This document shows, one piece after another, positions 52,220 through 61,104 of a DNA stretch of 64,000 bases. The DNA is from FEN-1139 sp964396375. Lineage in GTDB: Bacteria > Myxococcota_A > Polyangia > Polyangiales > Polyangiaceae. The stretch is taken from contig CAYNEY010000029.1 in NCBI GenBank assembly GCA_964396375.1, positions 9,574-73,573 on the forward strand. The letters are read 5' to 3'. The notes below the pieces were generated by a model. That model did not search any database. It saw nothing but the letters and a program-made list of their open reading frames with translations, and was not told the DNA's origin. The position numbers and the translations under genes were made by a program. Numbering within the stretch: the first letter of the stretch is position 1; each line of letters opens with the position of its first letter.

Positions 52220-52241
52220 CCGGACATGTCCGGAACATGTC
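52220..52241. promoter_or_regulatory. Palindromic site pair upstream of the WYL gene
   Basis: CCGGACATGTCCGG (52220-52233) is a perfect 14-base palindrome. GGAACATGTC (52232-52241) follows and repeats the half-site GGACATGTC with one change. Two adjacent half-sites of one form suggest a regulator-binding site 70 bases before the WYL ATG. Confidence 0.5.
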
Positions 52242-52310
52242 GAGCCGCTCCCTTTGGAACGACTTATGGTTCCACAACCGAGCAATTGCCGCTAGCCTGT
52301 CGCACGGACC

Positions 52311-53264
52311 ATGGGCGCGCGGAACAGCTACGAGACACTGGCTCGCATTTTTCAAGCCTTCGCTGAGAAGCGCAGTTGGCGGCAAGCCGATCTGGCGCGC
52401 AAAGTCGGCGTGGAGCCGAAGCGGATCCGCACGGTGATGACCGATCTGGCCGAGGCCGACTTCCCGTTCCATGGCAACGTCGACAAGAACGACGCGAGTT
52501 GGAGCGTCCCGCCGGGCTGGCTCGCCGGGGGCCTGCTCTTCGAAGCTGAAGACTGGGCCGTCTTGGTCCACGCCGTGCTTCACGTGGCCGATCCCGCCCG
52601 CCGCAAGAGACTGCTCCGTCGGCTGCTCTCGCTCCAGTCCCCCACCACTCCCCTCGATTCCGATGTCGAGCGCCTGGATCAAGCCATCGCGCCCACCACC
52701 CTGGGCGCTGAAGAGCACCAAAAATCCATCACCATCGAGCAGGCCATCATCCACAAGCGTGCTCTCAGGCTCACCTATCTGTCCACTCACCGCCGGGACA
52801 TCAGCAGCCGCACCATCACCCCCGAACGCCTGGAGCCCCATGGGCGCCTGGTGGCCTTCTGCCACACCAACCGTGAGCTCCGGTGGTTCCGCCTCGACAG
52901 CATGATAAGCGTGGAGATGGAGACTGAGCAGGCGCCCCGCCCGAGCTCCCCGGACGAGGTGGCCCGCTTCCTTTCCATGAGCGTGGATGGCTACCGCGAC
53001 GGCAGCGATGAACTCCATGCCTTCTGGGTGAGGAGCCCGGAGTCTGTCTGGGTGAAGAACAACCTCTTGAAGGGGATGAGCGTCGAGCCCGAGGCGAGCA
53101 GCGCTGGGATCCGCGTGGTGGCGCGTGGCGGCGCGCTGGTGGTGGCGCGGTTCATCGCGGGCCTCGGCGGCGCCGCGGTGGCAGAAGGCGACAAGTTGCG
53201 CGCGATGGTTCGGCAAGTGGCGGCGGGCACCCTCAAGGCAAACGGCTCGGAGAACGAGCCGTGA
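52311..53264 (+). CDS. WYL-domain transcriptional regulator of the CRISPR-Cas locus
   Basis: Protein of 317 residues. The N-terminal 60 residues are a helix-turn-helix (EKRSWRQADLARKVGVEPKRIRTVM). A WYL domain fills about 145-210 (RALRLTYLSTHRRD, PHGRLVAFCHTNRELRWFRLD), a fold that can sense nucleic acids or nucleotides. A C-terminal part with IRVVARGGALVVARFIAGLG ends the protein. WYL regulators often sit by CRISPR-Cas and other defence genes. It is in line with cas3, 151 bases upstream, behind a hairpin. The palindromes at 52137 and 52220 are likely target candidates. Confidence 0.87.
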   Translation: MGARNSYETLARIFQAFAEKRSWRQADLARKVGVEPKRIRTVMTDLAEADFPFHGNVDKNDASWSVPPGWLAGGLLFEAEDWAVLVHAVLHVADPARRKRLLRRLLSLQSPTTPLDSDVERLDQAIAPTTLGAEEHQKSITIEQAIIHKRALRLTYLSTHRRDISSRTITPERLEPHGRLVAFCHTNRELRWFRLDSMISVEMETEQAPRPSSPDEVARFLSMSVDGYRDGSDELHAFWVRSPESVWVKNNLLKGMSVEPEASSAGIRVVARGGALVVARFIAGLGGAAVAEGDKLRAMVRQVAAGTLKANGSENEP

Positions 53265-53292
53265 CGGCGCGAGGCTGCGAGGGTGTTCAGTG

Positions 53293-53311
53293 CGCTCCAT
53301 CTGGTGGAGCG
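53293..53311 (+). terminator. Short perfect hairpin between WYL gene and cas3
   Basis: CGCTCCA-TCTGG-TGGAGCG gives a 7-bp stem with a five-base loop. No T-run follows; the next 80 bases are purine-rich. It may separate the two transcripts or regulate cas gene expression. Confidence 0.35.
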
Positions 53312-53415
53312 AATGGAGGGCGAGGGTGTGGGAGAGGGGAGGGGATGGGGATGCTGATGGTCGAACACGAGATGCAGAGGTGGCTGAGGATGTGGTCAAC
53401 CGAGGAGACAGCGCC

Positions 53416-56121
53416 GTGAGCAAGATGAGTGAGCTTTCCCAACTGTCGTATGCCGACTTCTTCCTGAAGGTGGCGGGGTTCGCTCCCCACCCGTGGCAGT
53501 CGGCTCTCGGTGGCGCAGCGGAGTGTCGTGATCGTCAGCTGAGAATCCCGACCGGCTTCGGCAAGACCCTTGGGGTGCTTGCTGCATGGCTGTACCACCG
53601 TGTACTCCGCAACGATGACACTTGGCCACGCCGGTTGGTGTGGTGCCTTCCGATGCGGGTGTTGGTCGAGCAGACAGAAGCGGAGGTGGTGCGGTTGCTC
53701 ACCGGACTCGAGGCCCTCTGGGATGGCAGGGCCTCCCATCTTGGGAAAGTGGGCGTGCACCTCTTGATGGGCGGCTCGAACAGCGGCGACTGGCACCTCT
53801 TCCCCGAGGAAGCCGCTGTGCTCATCGGTACGCAGGATATGTTGCTGTCACGGGCCCTCAATCGCGGCTACGGGGCGGCACGGGCGCGATGGCCGATGGA
53901 TTTTGGCCTCGTGAACCAGGATGCACTCTGGATCCTCGATGAGGTGCAGCTGATGGACGTCGGCCTCGCGACATCTGCACAACTCCAGGCATTCCGGCGA
54001 AGTTATGCCAGCCGCAACCAGGCGGGGCGTCCCAGTTACAGCTGGTGGATGAGTGCAACGCTGCAGCGTAGCTGGCTCGAGAAGAGCCCTGAAGTGAGGG
54101 AAATTGCGGCCAGCATTCCGCAGACCACGATCCCCGCCGATGCGAGGAAAGGTCCCCTCTGGGAGGATGTGTCCAAGCCGCTCAGGACTGAGAACATCAA
54201 GGATCCGAAGCACCTCGCCCAGCGTGTGGCAGAGGCTCATCGAGGGGCGGCAGAGTCACGAACGGGCCCAACCCTGGTAGTGGTCAACCGCGTCGATACC
54301 GCGATCGAGATCTATCGTTCACTTGTTGCCGATAAGGCACTCAAGGGTACCGAGTTCCGTCTCGTTCACAGTCGGTTCCGCCCAGCCGAGCGCGCAGCGT
54401 GGCGTTCGGAGTTCCTCAACCGAAAGGCCTGTTCGGCTGAGGTGAATCGCATCATTGTGGCCACTCAAGTGGTGGAAGCTGGGGTCGACATCTCTGCGGG
54501 TGTGCTCATCACTGAGCTGGCCCCGTGGTCGAGTCTGGTGCAGCGGCTCGGGCGTGCCGCGCGATGGGGAGGCTCGGCCCAGATTCTTGTCGCGGACTTC
54601 TCGCCCAAGGACGACAAGGCCGCCGCACCGTATGGCAAGGCAGAGCTCGACGCAGCGCGCGAGGCACTTCGGCTGCTTGCCGATGGTTCCCCCCTGGGTC
54701 TCGAGGTGTTCGAAGAGAGTCACCCAGAACTCATGGAGACGCTCTATCCGTACCAGCCGAAACATCTGCTTCTGTCCCATGAGCTCGAAGATCTGTTCGA
54801 CACGACTCCCGATCTGACCGGAGCAGATACCGACATCAGTCGGTTCATTCGCTCCGGAGAAGAGCGAGATCTGCAGGTGTTCTGGGCCGAAATCCCGAAG
54901 GGTGACTCCCCGGATGTGCGATTGCGCCCGACCAGAGAGGCCCTCTGTGCGGTGCCCTTCCTCGGTGCTCGTGACTGGCTCTGCGGCAAGGAATCCAAGA
55001 CCAGCCGTGCGCCGCGGCTGACCAAGGGAATGCGCGCATGGATCTGGGATTGGCTGGATGGTGACTGGCGTGTTGCTGAGCGGCGGGATCTCTATCCGGG
55101 CCAGACGGTGCTGGTTGCCGCAGACTGCGGCGGGTATGAGCCGGAGCTCGGCTGGAGCCCGAAGTCCAGCGCAAGGGTGAGTCCAGTCACAGCAGTTGCG
55201 TCCACCGCTGACGAGCTGGCTGATAGCGCTGAGGACGACGAGCATCTGAGTGCGACGCCGGCCGAGGAGTGGCAAACCATCGCGGCCCACGGCCGTCAAG
55301 TGGGAGACGAGGCACAAAACATCGCTGGTCGCACACTGCCCGAGCTGGCGCGGCTCCTCGAACTAGCTGGTCGTTGGCATGACCTCGGGAAGGCGCACCC
55401 GGCATTCCAGAACTCCATCGTCGGACCGGACCGCCCTCGCCGTCACGATTTGGCCAAGGCACCAGACCGCGCCTGGCTGCCCCTTCCCCGCCTCTATCCC
55501 GATGGTCAGGGCCGCCGGCGTGCGGGCTTTCGGCATGAACTCGCCAGCACCCTGGGCCTCTTCTCGGTGCTGATGCGCTGTGCACCAGAGCACCCTGCTC
55601 TCCTCGGACCCTGGCGACAACTTCTCGAAGCCATGGGTTCGAATGGGACTGACGCGGGTCAACCGGAGGAGCCAAACGGACTCGAGAGGGAGATCATCGC
55701 CCTTACGGCCTCCGAGTTCGATCTCGTGGCCTATCTTGTCTGTTCTCACCACGGGAAGGTGCGTTTCGCGTGGCACGCCTCCCCTTCGGATCAGCAAGCA
55801 GAGGACGGGGTGCCACGGATCCGAGGGATCTGCGAGGGGGATCGGATGCCCAGCACGGCTCTCCCCTCCGCCGATGGGAGCACGGTGCCGTTGCCCGACT
55901 TCACCCTCACTCTGGCACCTGCCGGAATTGGGGTGAACCCAGTAACCGGGCGGGCCTGGACCGATCGGGTGCTTGGGTTGCTCAAGCTCTACTCGCCTCT
56001 TCAACTGGCACACATGGAGAGCCTGCTCCGTGCTGCCGATATCCGAGCCTCGCGCGCACCCAGGCCGGATCCGCTAGTTTGCGGGGAGTCGCAGTCACGA
56101 AATGGAGGGGAGTCGCGATGA
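53416..56121 (+). CDS. cas3: Type I-G CRISPR Cas3 helicase with C-terminal HD nuclease
   Basis: Protein of 901 residues. It begins with a helicase: Walker A IPTGFGKT (44-51), a DEVQ-type motif II (WILDEVQLMD), the SAT-like WWMSATLQ, and later RIIVATQVVEAGVDIS and QRLGRAARWG. After a linker an HD nuclease region appears: LAGRWHDLGKAHPAF near residue 655, then GFRHELAS and CSHHGKVR with further metal-binding His. The HD-at-the-C-terminus order is the mark of type I-U/I-G Cas3, which degrades DNA bound by Cascade. I use GTG 53416, with GAGGAG eight bases upstream; ATG 53425 is an alternative. Its stop overlaps the next start by four bases. Confidence 0.95.
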   Translation: MSKMSELSQLSYADFFLKVAGFAPHPWQSALGGAAECRDRQLRIPTGFGKTLGVLAAWLYHRVLRNDDTWPRRLVWCLPMRVLVEQTEAEVVRLLTGLEALWDGRASHLGKVGVHLLMGGSNSGDWHLFPEEAAVLIGTQDMLLSRALNRGYGAARARWPMDFGLVNQDALWILDEVQLMDVGLATSAQLQAFRRSYASRNQAGRPSYSWWMSATLQRSWLEKSPEVREIAASIPQTTIPADARKGPLWEDVSKPLRTENIKDPKHLAQRVAEAHRGAAESRTGPTLVVVNRVDTAIEIYRSLVADKALKGTEFRLVHSRFRPAERAAWRSEFLNRKACSAEVNRIIVATQVVEAGVDISAGVLITELAPWSSLVQRLGRAARWGGSAQILVADFSPKDDKAAAPYGKAELDAAREALRLLADGSPLGLEVFEESHPELMETLYPYQPKHLLLSHELEDLFDTTPDLTGADTDISRFIRSGEERDLQVFWAEIPKGDSPDVRLRPTREALCAVPFLGARDWLCGKESKTSRAPRLTKGMRAWIWDWLDGDWRVAERRDLYPGQTVLVAADCGGYEPELGWSPKSSARVSPVTAVASTADELADSAEDDEHLSATPAEEWQTIAAHGRQVGDEAQNIAGRTLPELARLLELAGRWHDLGKAHPAFQNSIVGPDRPRRHDLAKAPDRAWLPLPRLYPDGQGRRRAGFRHELASTLGLFSVLMRCAPEHPALLGPWRQLLEAMGSNGTDAGQPEEPNGLEREIIALTASEFDLVAYLVCSHHGKVRFAWHASPSDQQAEDGVPRIRGICEGDRMPSTALPSADGSTVPLPDFTLTLAPAGIGVNPVTGRAWTDRVLGLLKLYSPLQLAHMESLLRAADIRASRAPRPDPLVCGESQSRNGGESR

Positions 56122-58388
56122 ATCTTCATCGACTACACGGTTGTGCCCCAACGCCTCTTGCACATTACCTGAAGGCCCTCGGGATCCTTCGAATCGTAGC
56201 TGAACAAGCCGATCCAGAGGCGCGTGGATGGTGGGAAGCGGAGAGCTTCGTGCTGGCGTGCTGCCTCACGAAGGATGAATTGCTGAGGTTCTTCCTCGAG
56301 AAATACGAACCAACTCCGCTCGTGTCCCCATGGAATCGGGGCTCGGGATTCTTCGCCAACGACCCTGTGCTCGTGCCTATCGAGTCGTCGCCCGCGCCTC
56401 GGTTCGGCCGCATGCGTGAGGGGATCCGAGCTGCGCGTGAGCGCCTCGTCGAGCTGTCGGTGGTCGATGACGCCGTCCGAGTCATCAAGGCCGAATCCAA
56501 GAAGAAGGGGCTCACGAAGACGCAGAGGGAGGCGCTCAGGAAGTCGGAGGCCTACAAGAAGCGCCTGGCAGACGCCGAGCGACAGTTCAAGGAACTCAAA
56601 GCGTCATTGATCCCGAACTTGCGGCTCTCCTGGCGTGGGCCTCATCGCGAGTGGATGGACGCAGCGTTGGTTCTCGACGGCGATGGCGAAGCGAAGTTTC
56701 CCGCGCTGCTCGGAACCGGTGGCAATGACGGGAGATTGGACTTCACGAATAACTTCTTTCAGCGCCTCGCGGAGGTGTTCAACTTCCGAGATGCACAAGG
56801 GGCCTTTCTGCCGGAGGCCGAACGATGGATGGTTGGCGCGCTGTTCGGCGAGCCCGCGCGAACACTCGTTGGGGGTATTGCCGTCGGCCAGTATCAGCCT
56901 GGCGGGGCGGGTGGTGCCAACAGCGGACCGGGCCCCGACGCTGACAGTCGCATGAATCCCGTCGACTTCATCCTCATGCTGGAAGGAAGCGTCCTCTTCG
57001 CGGCCGGGGCGACTCGTCGCTGGGAGTCCGTGGGAAGCGGCCGAGCATCCGCGCCCTTCGCGGTCGGGGCACAGTCTGCCGGTTATTGTAGCGCGTCGCC
57101 TGGTGAAGAATCGGCACGTGGCGAGCAATGGCTACCGCTCTGGGGCCGGCCAGCGTCGCTATCCGAACTGCGCCGGGTCCTTGCCGAGGGCCGTGCGCAA
57201 CTCGGGCGGCGAAGCGCGAGAGAGGCCACGGATCTGGCCCGGGCCGTGGCTCGACTCGGAGCGGCGCGCGGCATCGATTCGTTTCAGAGGTTCGGATACA
57301 TCGAAAGGAACGGTCAATCGAATCTTGCCGTCCCCCTCGGTCGCTTCATCGTTCCCAAGATGGGCGCATCCCGCCTGGGGTGCCTGGATGATCTCGAGAC
57401 CTGGCTGGTGCGCCTCCGTCGGCAAGCCCGAGATCGCGGCGCTCCCGCCCGTCTGGTGCACGCCGAGCGCAATGTGGCAGACGCGGTCTTCGCCATCACG
57501 CAGCACCCGGACGAGGCGCTGCGCTGGCAGACACTGTTGCTCCGCCTAGCTGAGGTCGAAGAGATCCAGAAGACCGGTAGCGGCTACGCTGCGGGTCCGA
57601 TCCCACGCCTCAGGCCGGAGTGGGTCAGCGCCGCGGACGACGGGACCGCCAGCATCCGTTTGGCGGTTGCTTTCGCGCTGCAGGCCGGGGAGTTTCATCG
57701 AAAGACAGGTGTGGCCTTGTCTGGCTCGGGCGTGAGGCGTCATTGGCTCAGCCTGGATGGTGCCAAATACGATGTCTCCAAGGTGGGACAACAAGAGCGG
57801 CTCAGGGTGCAGCCTGATTGCGTGCTGCAAGGGAGAAGTGGCATTGATGACGCGGTCGCCCTGGTGGCGCGGCGTCAGATCGAGGCCGCAGACCATGACC
57901 GCGGAGCACTTCCACTGGTTCCCGCTCGGGGAGCGTCCGCTTCGCTCGGTGACCTGGCTCATCTCGTGGCCGGCGGCGTCGACCTGGACAGGACGGTGGC
58001 TCTCGGTCGAGCACTGATGGCAGTCGATCCCTTCGCGTGGGCACGCCGTCCCCGTCCTTTGCGACGGTGCCCGACCAATGACCTTCCCGATGACGGATGG
58101 CTCGTGGTGCGACTCGCCACGGTACCCTATGCGTTGCCGAACGGAGCGACCATCAAGCTCGATCCTGCCGTGATCCGCCGGCTGGATGCCGGTGACGCGA
58201 GTTCGGCGCTCGAGCTCGCATTGCGTCGCTTGAACGCGGCCGGGATCCGTCCTGGACTCCGCGTGGGCGCAGTCCCTCCAGCGACGGCTCGCCTTTGGGC
58301 GGCCGCGCTTGCCTTTCCGATTGACCAGTTCACGACCGAGCGACTGCTCGGTCATCTCGACTCAAGTGTGCACAAGGAGAACCCATGA
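56118..58388 (+). CDS. csx17: Csx17, type I-G large subunit (Cas8 role)
   Basis: Protein of 756 residues matching Csx17 of type I-G loci by N-terminus (LHRLHGCAPTPLAHYLKALG, followed by SPWNRGSGFF) and by position directly after cas3. It acts as the large Cascade subunit that recognises the PAM and holds the crRNA end. Residues about 115-165 form a charged coiled coil (KAESKKKGLTKTQREALRKS). The ATG overlaps the cas3 stop (ATGA). Size is near the family norm. No truncation is seen. Confidence 0.93.
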   Translation: MNLHRLHGCAPTPLAHYLKALGILRIVAEQADPEARGWWEAESFVLACCLTKDELLRFFLEKYEPTPLVSPWNRGSGFFANDPVLVPIESSPAPRFGRMREGIRAARERLVELSVVDDAVRVIKAESKKKGLTKTQREALRKSEAYKKRLADAERQFKELKASLIPNLRLSWRGPHREWMDAALVLDGDGEAKFPALLGTGGNDGRLDFTNNFFQRLAEVFNFRDAQGAFLPEAERWMVGALFGEPARTLVGGIAVGQYQPGGAGGANSGPGPDADSRMNPVDFILMLEGSVLFAAGATRRWESVGSGRASAPFAVGAQSAGYCSASPGEESARGEQWLPLWGRPASLSELRRVLAEGRAQLGRRSAREATDLARAVARLGAARGIDSFQRFGYIERNGQSNLAVPLGRFIVPKMGASRLGCLDDLETWLVRLRRQARDRGAPARLVHAERNVADAVFAITQHPDEALRWQTLLLRLAEVEEIQKTGSGYAAGPIPRLRPEWVSAADDGTASIRLAVAFALQAGEFHRKTGVALSGSGVRRHWLSLDGAKYDVSKVGQQERLRVQPDCVLQGRSGIDDAVALVARRQIEAADHDRGALPLVPARGASASLGDLAHLVAGGVDLDRTVALGRALMAVDPFAWARRPRPLRRCPTNDLPDDGWLVVRLATVPYALPNGATIKLDPAVIRRLDAGDASSALELALRRLNAAGIRPGLRVGAVPPATARLWAAALAFPIDQFTTERLLGHLDSSVHKENP

Positions 58389-59437
58389 CCATCGATCTGT
58401 CCCAGCTCAACCAAAGTCCCAGACTGTTGTTCGAAATCCCGCTCGTGCCCGTTCAAGGTCAGCGCTTTCAGCCTACGGGCTTCCCTGGACTTGGCGCCGC
58501 GACCTTCCAAACCGAGCAGGGCGCGTGTCTTCTAGTGGAGAGCGCCCAGAGCATGGCCAACCGGCTGGAGTTGACCTGTTGGGACGAGCAGCGGCAGGAT
58601 CTCAGGGAGGAGTTGCTAGGCCTCTCCCATGTGCGCGTCTTGCGTGGTCAAGGCAAGAAGTCGGATGAGCGCCAGAAGGACAAGACTCCGAAGTTCTTGA
58701 CTGACACAGTGCTCGAAGCTCACCGGATCAACAGTCCCTATCTCCTGGCGGGCTCTGACCAGTCCTTCATGACTCTCCTGAAGAAGGAGCTGGGCGCTCT
58801 CGATGAGGGTCCGATCGATCGACGCCTGCTCGCGCAAGTTCTTCTCAAGTACGACATTGGCTCGTTGCTCCATGGCGCGTTTCTAGCCAAAAAAGAGCTG
58901 GCTGGTGGCCGGTTGCGGGTTGCGAGAGCGCTCTCCGCCTTCGTCGAGGCGGACGGGGTGCGCGTGGCGGCCTCCGGAGGCGTGAAGAATGATCACGTGA
59001 ATCCCAAAGGGGAGGCCAAGGATGGCTTCGGCAACGTTCCGTTTGCTCGTGATGAGTACACGGCGGAGAGGATAACCCTCTATGTGAATATCGATCTCGC
59101 CCAGCTCCGAGGATTTGGCCTCGGCGAGGCTCCTACGAAGCTCTTGATCCTGCTCGGCCTCTTCAAGGTTCGGGCGCTGCTCGATGGGGCCTTGCGCTTC
59201 CGAACCGCCTGTGACCTCACGGTCAAGGAACCCGGTGTTGCCGCTGCACGGCGCCCCAAGGACTTCGCGCTGCCGACCGCTGATGCCCTGAGCCAGGCGG
59301 TCAAGGCGAGCATCGCGGCTTGCAGGGACCTGATGACCGTGACCGAGGTTCGGTTCGACGACGAGCTCGGATCCGCCAAAGAACAGCGAGAGGCATCCTC
59401 CTCCTCCGAGGAGGACGACGAGGCCAATGTCACATGA
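58385..59437 (+). CDS. csb1: Csb1, type I-G Cas7 backbone subunit
   Basis: Protein of 350 residues matching the GSU0053/Csb1 family: TIDLSQLNQSPRLLFEIPLV at the N-terminus, GFPGLGAATFQ, and a VESAQSMANRLE helix, then RRLLAQVLLKYDIGSLLHGAFL and FARDEYTAERITLYVNIDL. Csb1 forms the backbone along crRNA. It is encoded between csx17 and csb2 with ATGA overlaps at both ends. The C-terminus is an acidic Ser/Glu tail (SSSSEEDDE). Confidence 0.95.
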   Translation: MTIDLSQLNQSPRLLFEIPLVPVQGQRFQPTGFPGLGAATFQTEQGACLLVESAQSMANRLELTCWDEQRQDLREELLGLSHVRVLRGQGKKSDERQKDKTPKFLTDTVLEAHRINSPYLLAGSDQSFMTLLKKELGALDEGPIDRRLLAQVLLKYDIGSLLHGAFLAKKELAGGRLRVARALSAFVEADGVRVAASGGVKNDHVNPKGEAKDGFGNVPFARDEYTAERITLYVNIDLAQLRGFGLGEAPTKLLILLGLFKVRALLDGALRFRTACDLTVKEPGVAAARRPKDFALPTADALSQAVKASIAACRDLMTVTEVRFDDELGSAKEQREASSSSEEDDEANVT

Positions 59438-61104
59438 TGGACTCAACTGCATTTGTCTCGAGCGCTGCGCGACCCCGCGAGGTTATGGTACTGCGCTTTC
59501 CGGGCCGCCGGTATCACGCAACGCCTTGGGGACATCACGTCAATGAGGGTCAGCTCGAGTGGCCCCCCTCACCATGGCGCCTGATGCGCGCCCTGCTCTC
59601 CACGGGCTATGCCAAGCTCGGATGGGATGCCTGTGGGCCAAGTGAGCCTGGTCGCTCGCTGATCGAGAAGCTCGCGGCTGTGCTGCCTTCCTATCGACTT
59701 CCTCGTGCCGTGGGCACACACAGCCGCCACTACATGCCGCTCGGGCGCCTCGCGAACGGTCGAGAGTTGACCACGCTGGTGCTGGACACCTGGGCGCAGA
59801 TTGACGACGACTGGTTGGGGATCCACTGGGATGTCGACCTCTCCCCTCGGGAGCGCGAGGTGTTCGGTGAACTTGCCTCGATGCTGGGCTATGTGGGTCG
59901 CTCGGAGAGCTGGGTGGAAGCCTCGCTGGAGGAGCGAGCCTTGGACGAGTTCGACGTGCGTCCGAGCGATGGCCGCGAGCGACCTGGGCCAGGCTGGGAG
60001 CAGGTGACCGTGCTTGCGCCCGTCGAGCCGGTCGAATTTGCACGGTGGCGTGGACAACAGCTCGAGAGCGACCTGCGCGCGTTGCCCACTTCGGATGCGA
60101 AGGGAAAACCGCTGTCGCCGAAGGCGCGCGAGAAGCAGAGGCAGAAGGTCTCCGATATGTACCCGGTCGATCTCATCCGCTGCCTTCAGGTTGACACCGG
60201 GGTCCTCCATGAGCTGGGCTGGAGCCAGCCACCAGGGTCGCGCAAGGCGCTGTACTGGCGAAGGAGTGATTCACTCGAGAGCATGGGAGCGCGAGCCCTT
60301 CCGCGACCGGTGTGGGCCATGCCAGTTGAGCATGTGCTGCTGGCTCTCTCCACCCAAAGCGGCAACATGCATGCGCTTCCATCCATTGTTCGCGCCCTGC
60401 CGCAAGGGGAGCTTCTGCATCGGGCGCTGCTCTCGAAGAGCGGCCGTGACGGTGGGACGGTACCGCCCGTCTTCAGCGGGCGGGACGAGAATGGTGCGCC
60501 GCTGCGCAACGACACGGGGCACCGTCACTGTCACCTGCTGCACCTCGATCTGGACGGAGACAACCATCTCGATCACGCGCTGGTGTGGGCGCCCATGGGC
60601 CTCGATGCCGAGGCTCAGAAAGCCATCCGTGAGACGCGGCGCACCTACACTAAGGGCGGGACCAGCGCACTCAGGGTAGCGCTCGCGGCGGCAGGTGCTC
60701 GATCGGAGATGATGTCCCTTCCCGAGCCCTGGGGCGCGCGCCTGCGACGTGTGCTCGGGGGTGAGGTCGCGGGTGCCGTTCGTTGGCGCTCGCTCACGCC
60801 CTTCGTTCCCCCAAGGCACCTGAAGCGTCAGGGCAAGAACTCGCTGGAAGGTCAGCTCGCCTCGGAGTTGGAAGCGCGGGGGCTGCCCCCACCCAAGACG
60901 GCGCGGCTTCTCGAGGCACACCATGACAACGACCTGATCGGCAGGAGCCGACACTTCATCCGGCGTCGGTCGTCCTCATCGCTTCAGCCACCAGTGGACT
61001 GCGGGTACATGGTCGAGCTCGAGTTCTCGGTGCCGATCACTGGACCAATCGCATTGGGGTACGCGAGCCACTTCGGATTGGGATTGTTCGAGGCCTGTGA
61101 CTGA
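59434..61104 (+). CDS. csb2: Csb2, type I-G Cas5-Cas6 fusion
   Basis: Protein of 556 residues of the GSU0054/Csb2 family, which joins a Cas5-like and a Cas6-like part and likely processes crRNA. Seen are VLRFPGRRYHATPWGHHVNEG and WPPSPWRLMRALLSTGYAKL near the N-terminus, THSRHYMPLG, GTGHRH-type residues in NDTGHRHCHLLHL, and the C-terminal FSVPITGPIALGYASHFGLG. His residues in the last two segments may be catalytic for RNA cleavage. The ATG at 59434 overlaps the csb1 stop by four bases. Confidence 0.93.
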   Translation: MMDSTAFVSSAARPREVMVLRFPGRRYHATPWGHHVNEGQLEWPPSPWRLMRALLSTGYAKLGWDACGPSEPGRSLIEKLAAVLPSYRLPRAVGTHSRHYMPLGRLANGRELTTLVLDTWAQIDDDWLGIHWDVDLSPREREVFGELASMLGYVGRSESWVEASLEERALDEFDVRPSDGRERPGPGWEQVTVLAPVEPVEFARWRGQQLESDLRALPTSDAKGKPLSPKAREKQRQKVSDMYPVDLIRCLQVDTGVLHELGWSQPPGSRKALYWRRSDSLESMGARALPRPVWAMPVEHVLLALSTQSGNMHALPSIVRALPQGELLHRALLSKSGRDGGTVPPVFSGRDENGAPLRNDTGHRHCHLLHLDLDGDNHLDHALVWAPMGLDAEAQKAIRETRRTYTKGGTSALRVALAAAGARSEMMSLPEPWGARLRRVLGGEVAGAVRWRSLTPFVPPRHLKRQGKNSLEGQLASELEARGLPPPKTARLLEAHHDNDLIGRSRHFIRRRSSSSLQPPVDCGYMVELEFSVPITGPIALGYASHFGLGLFEACD

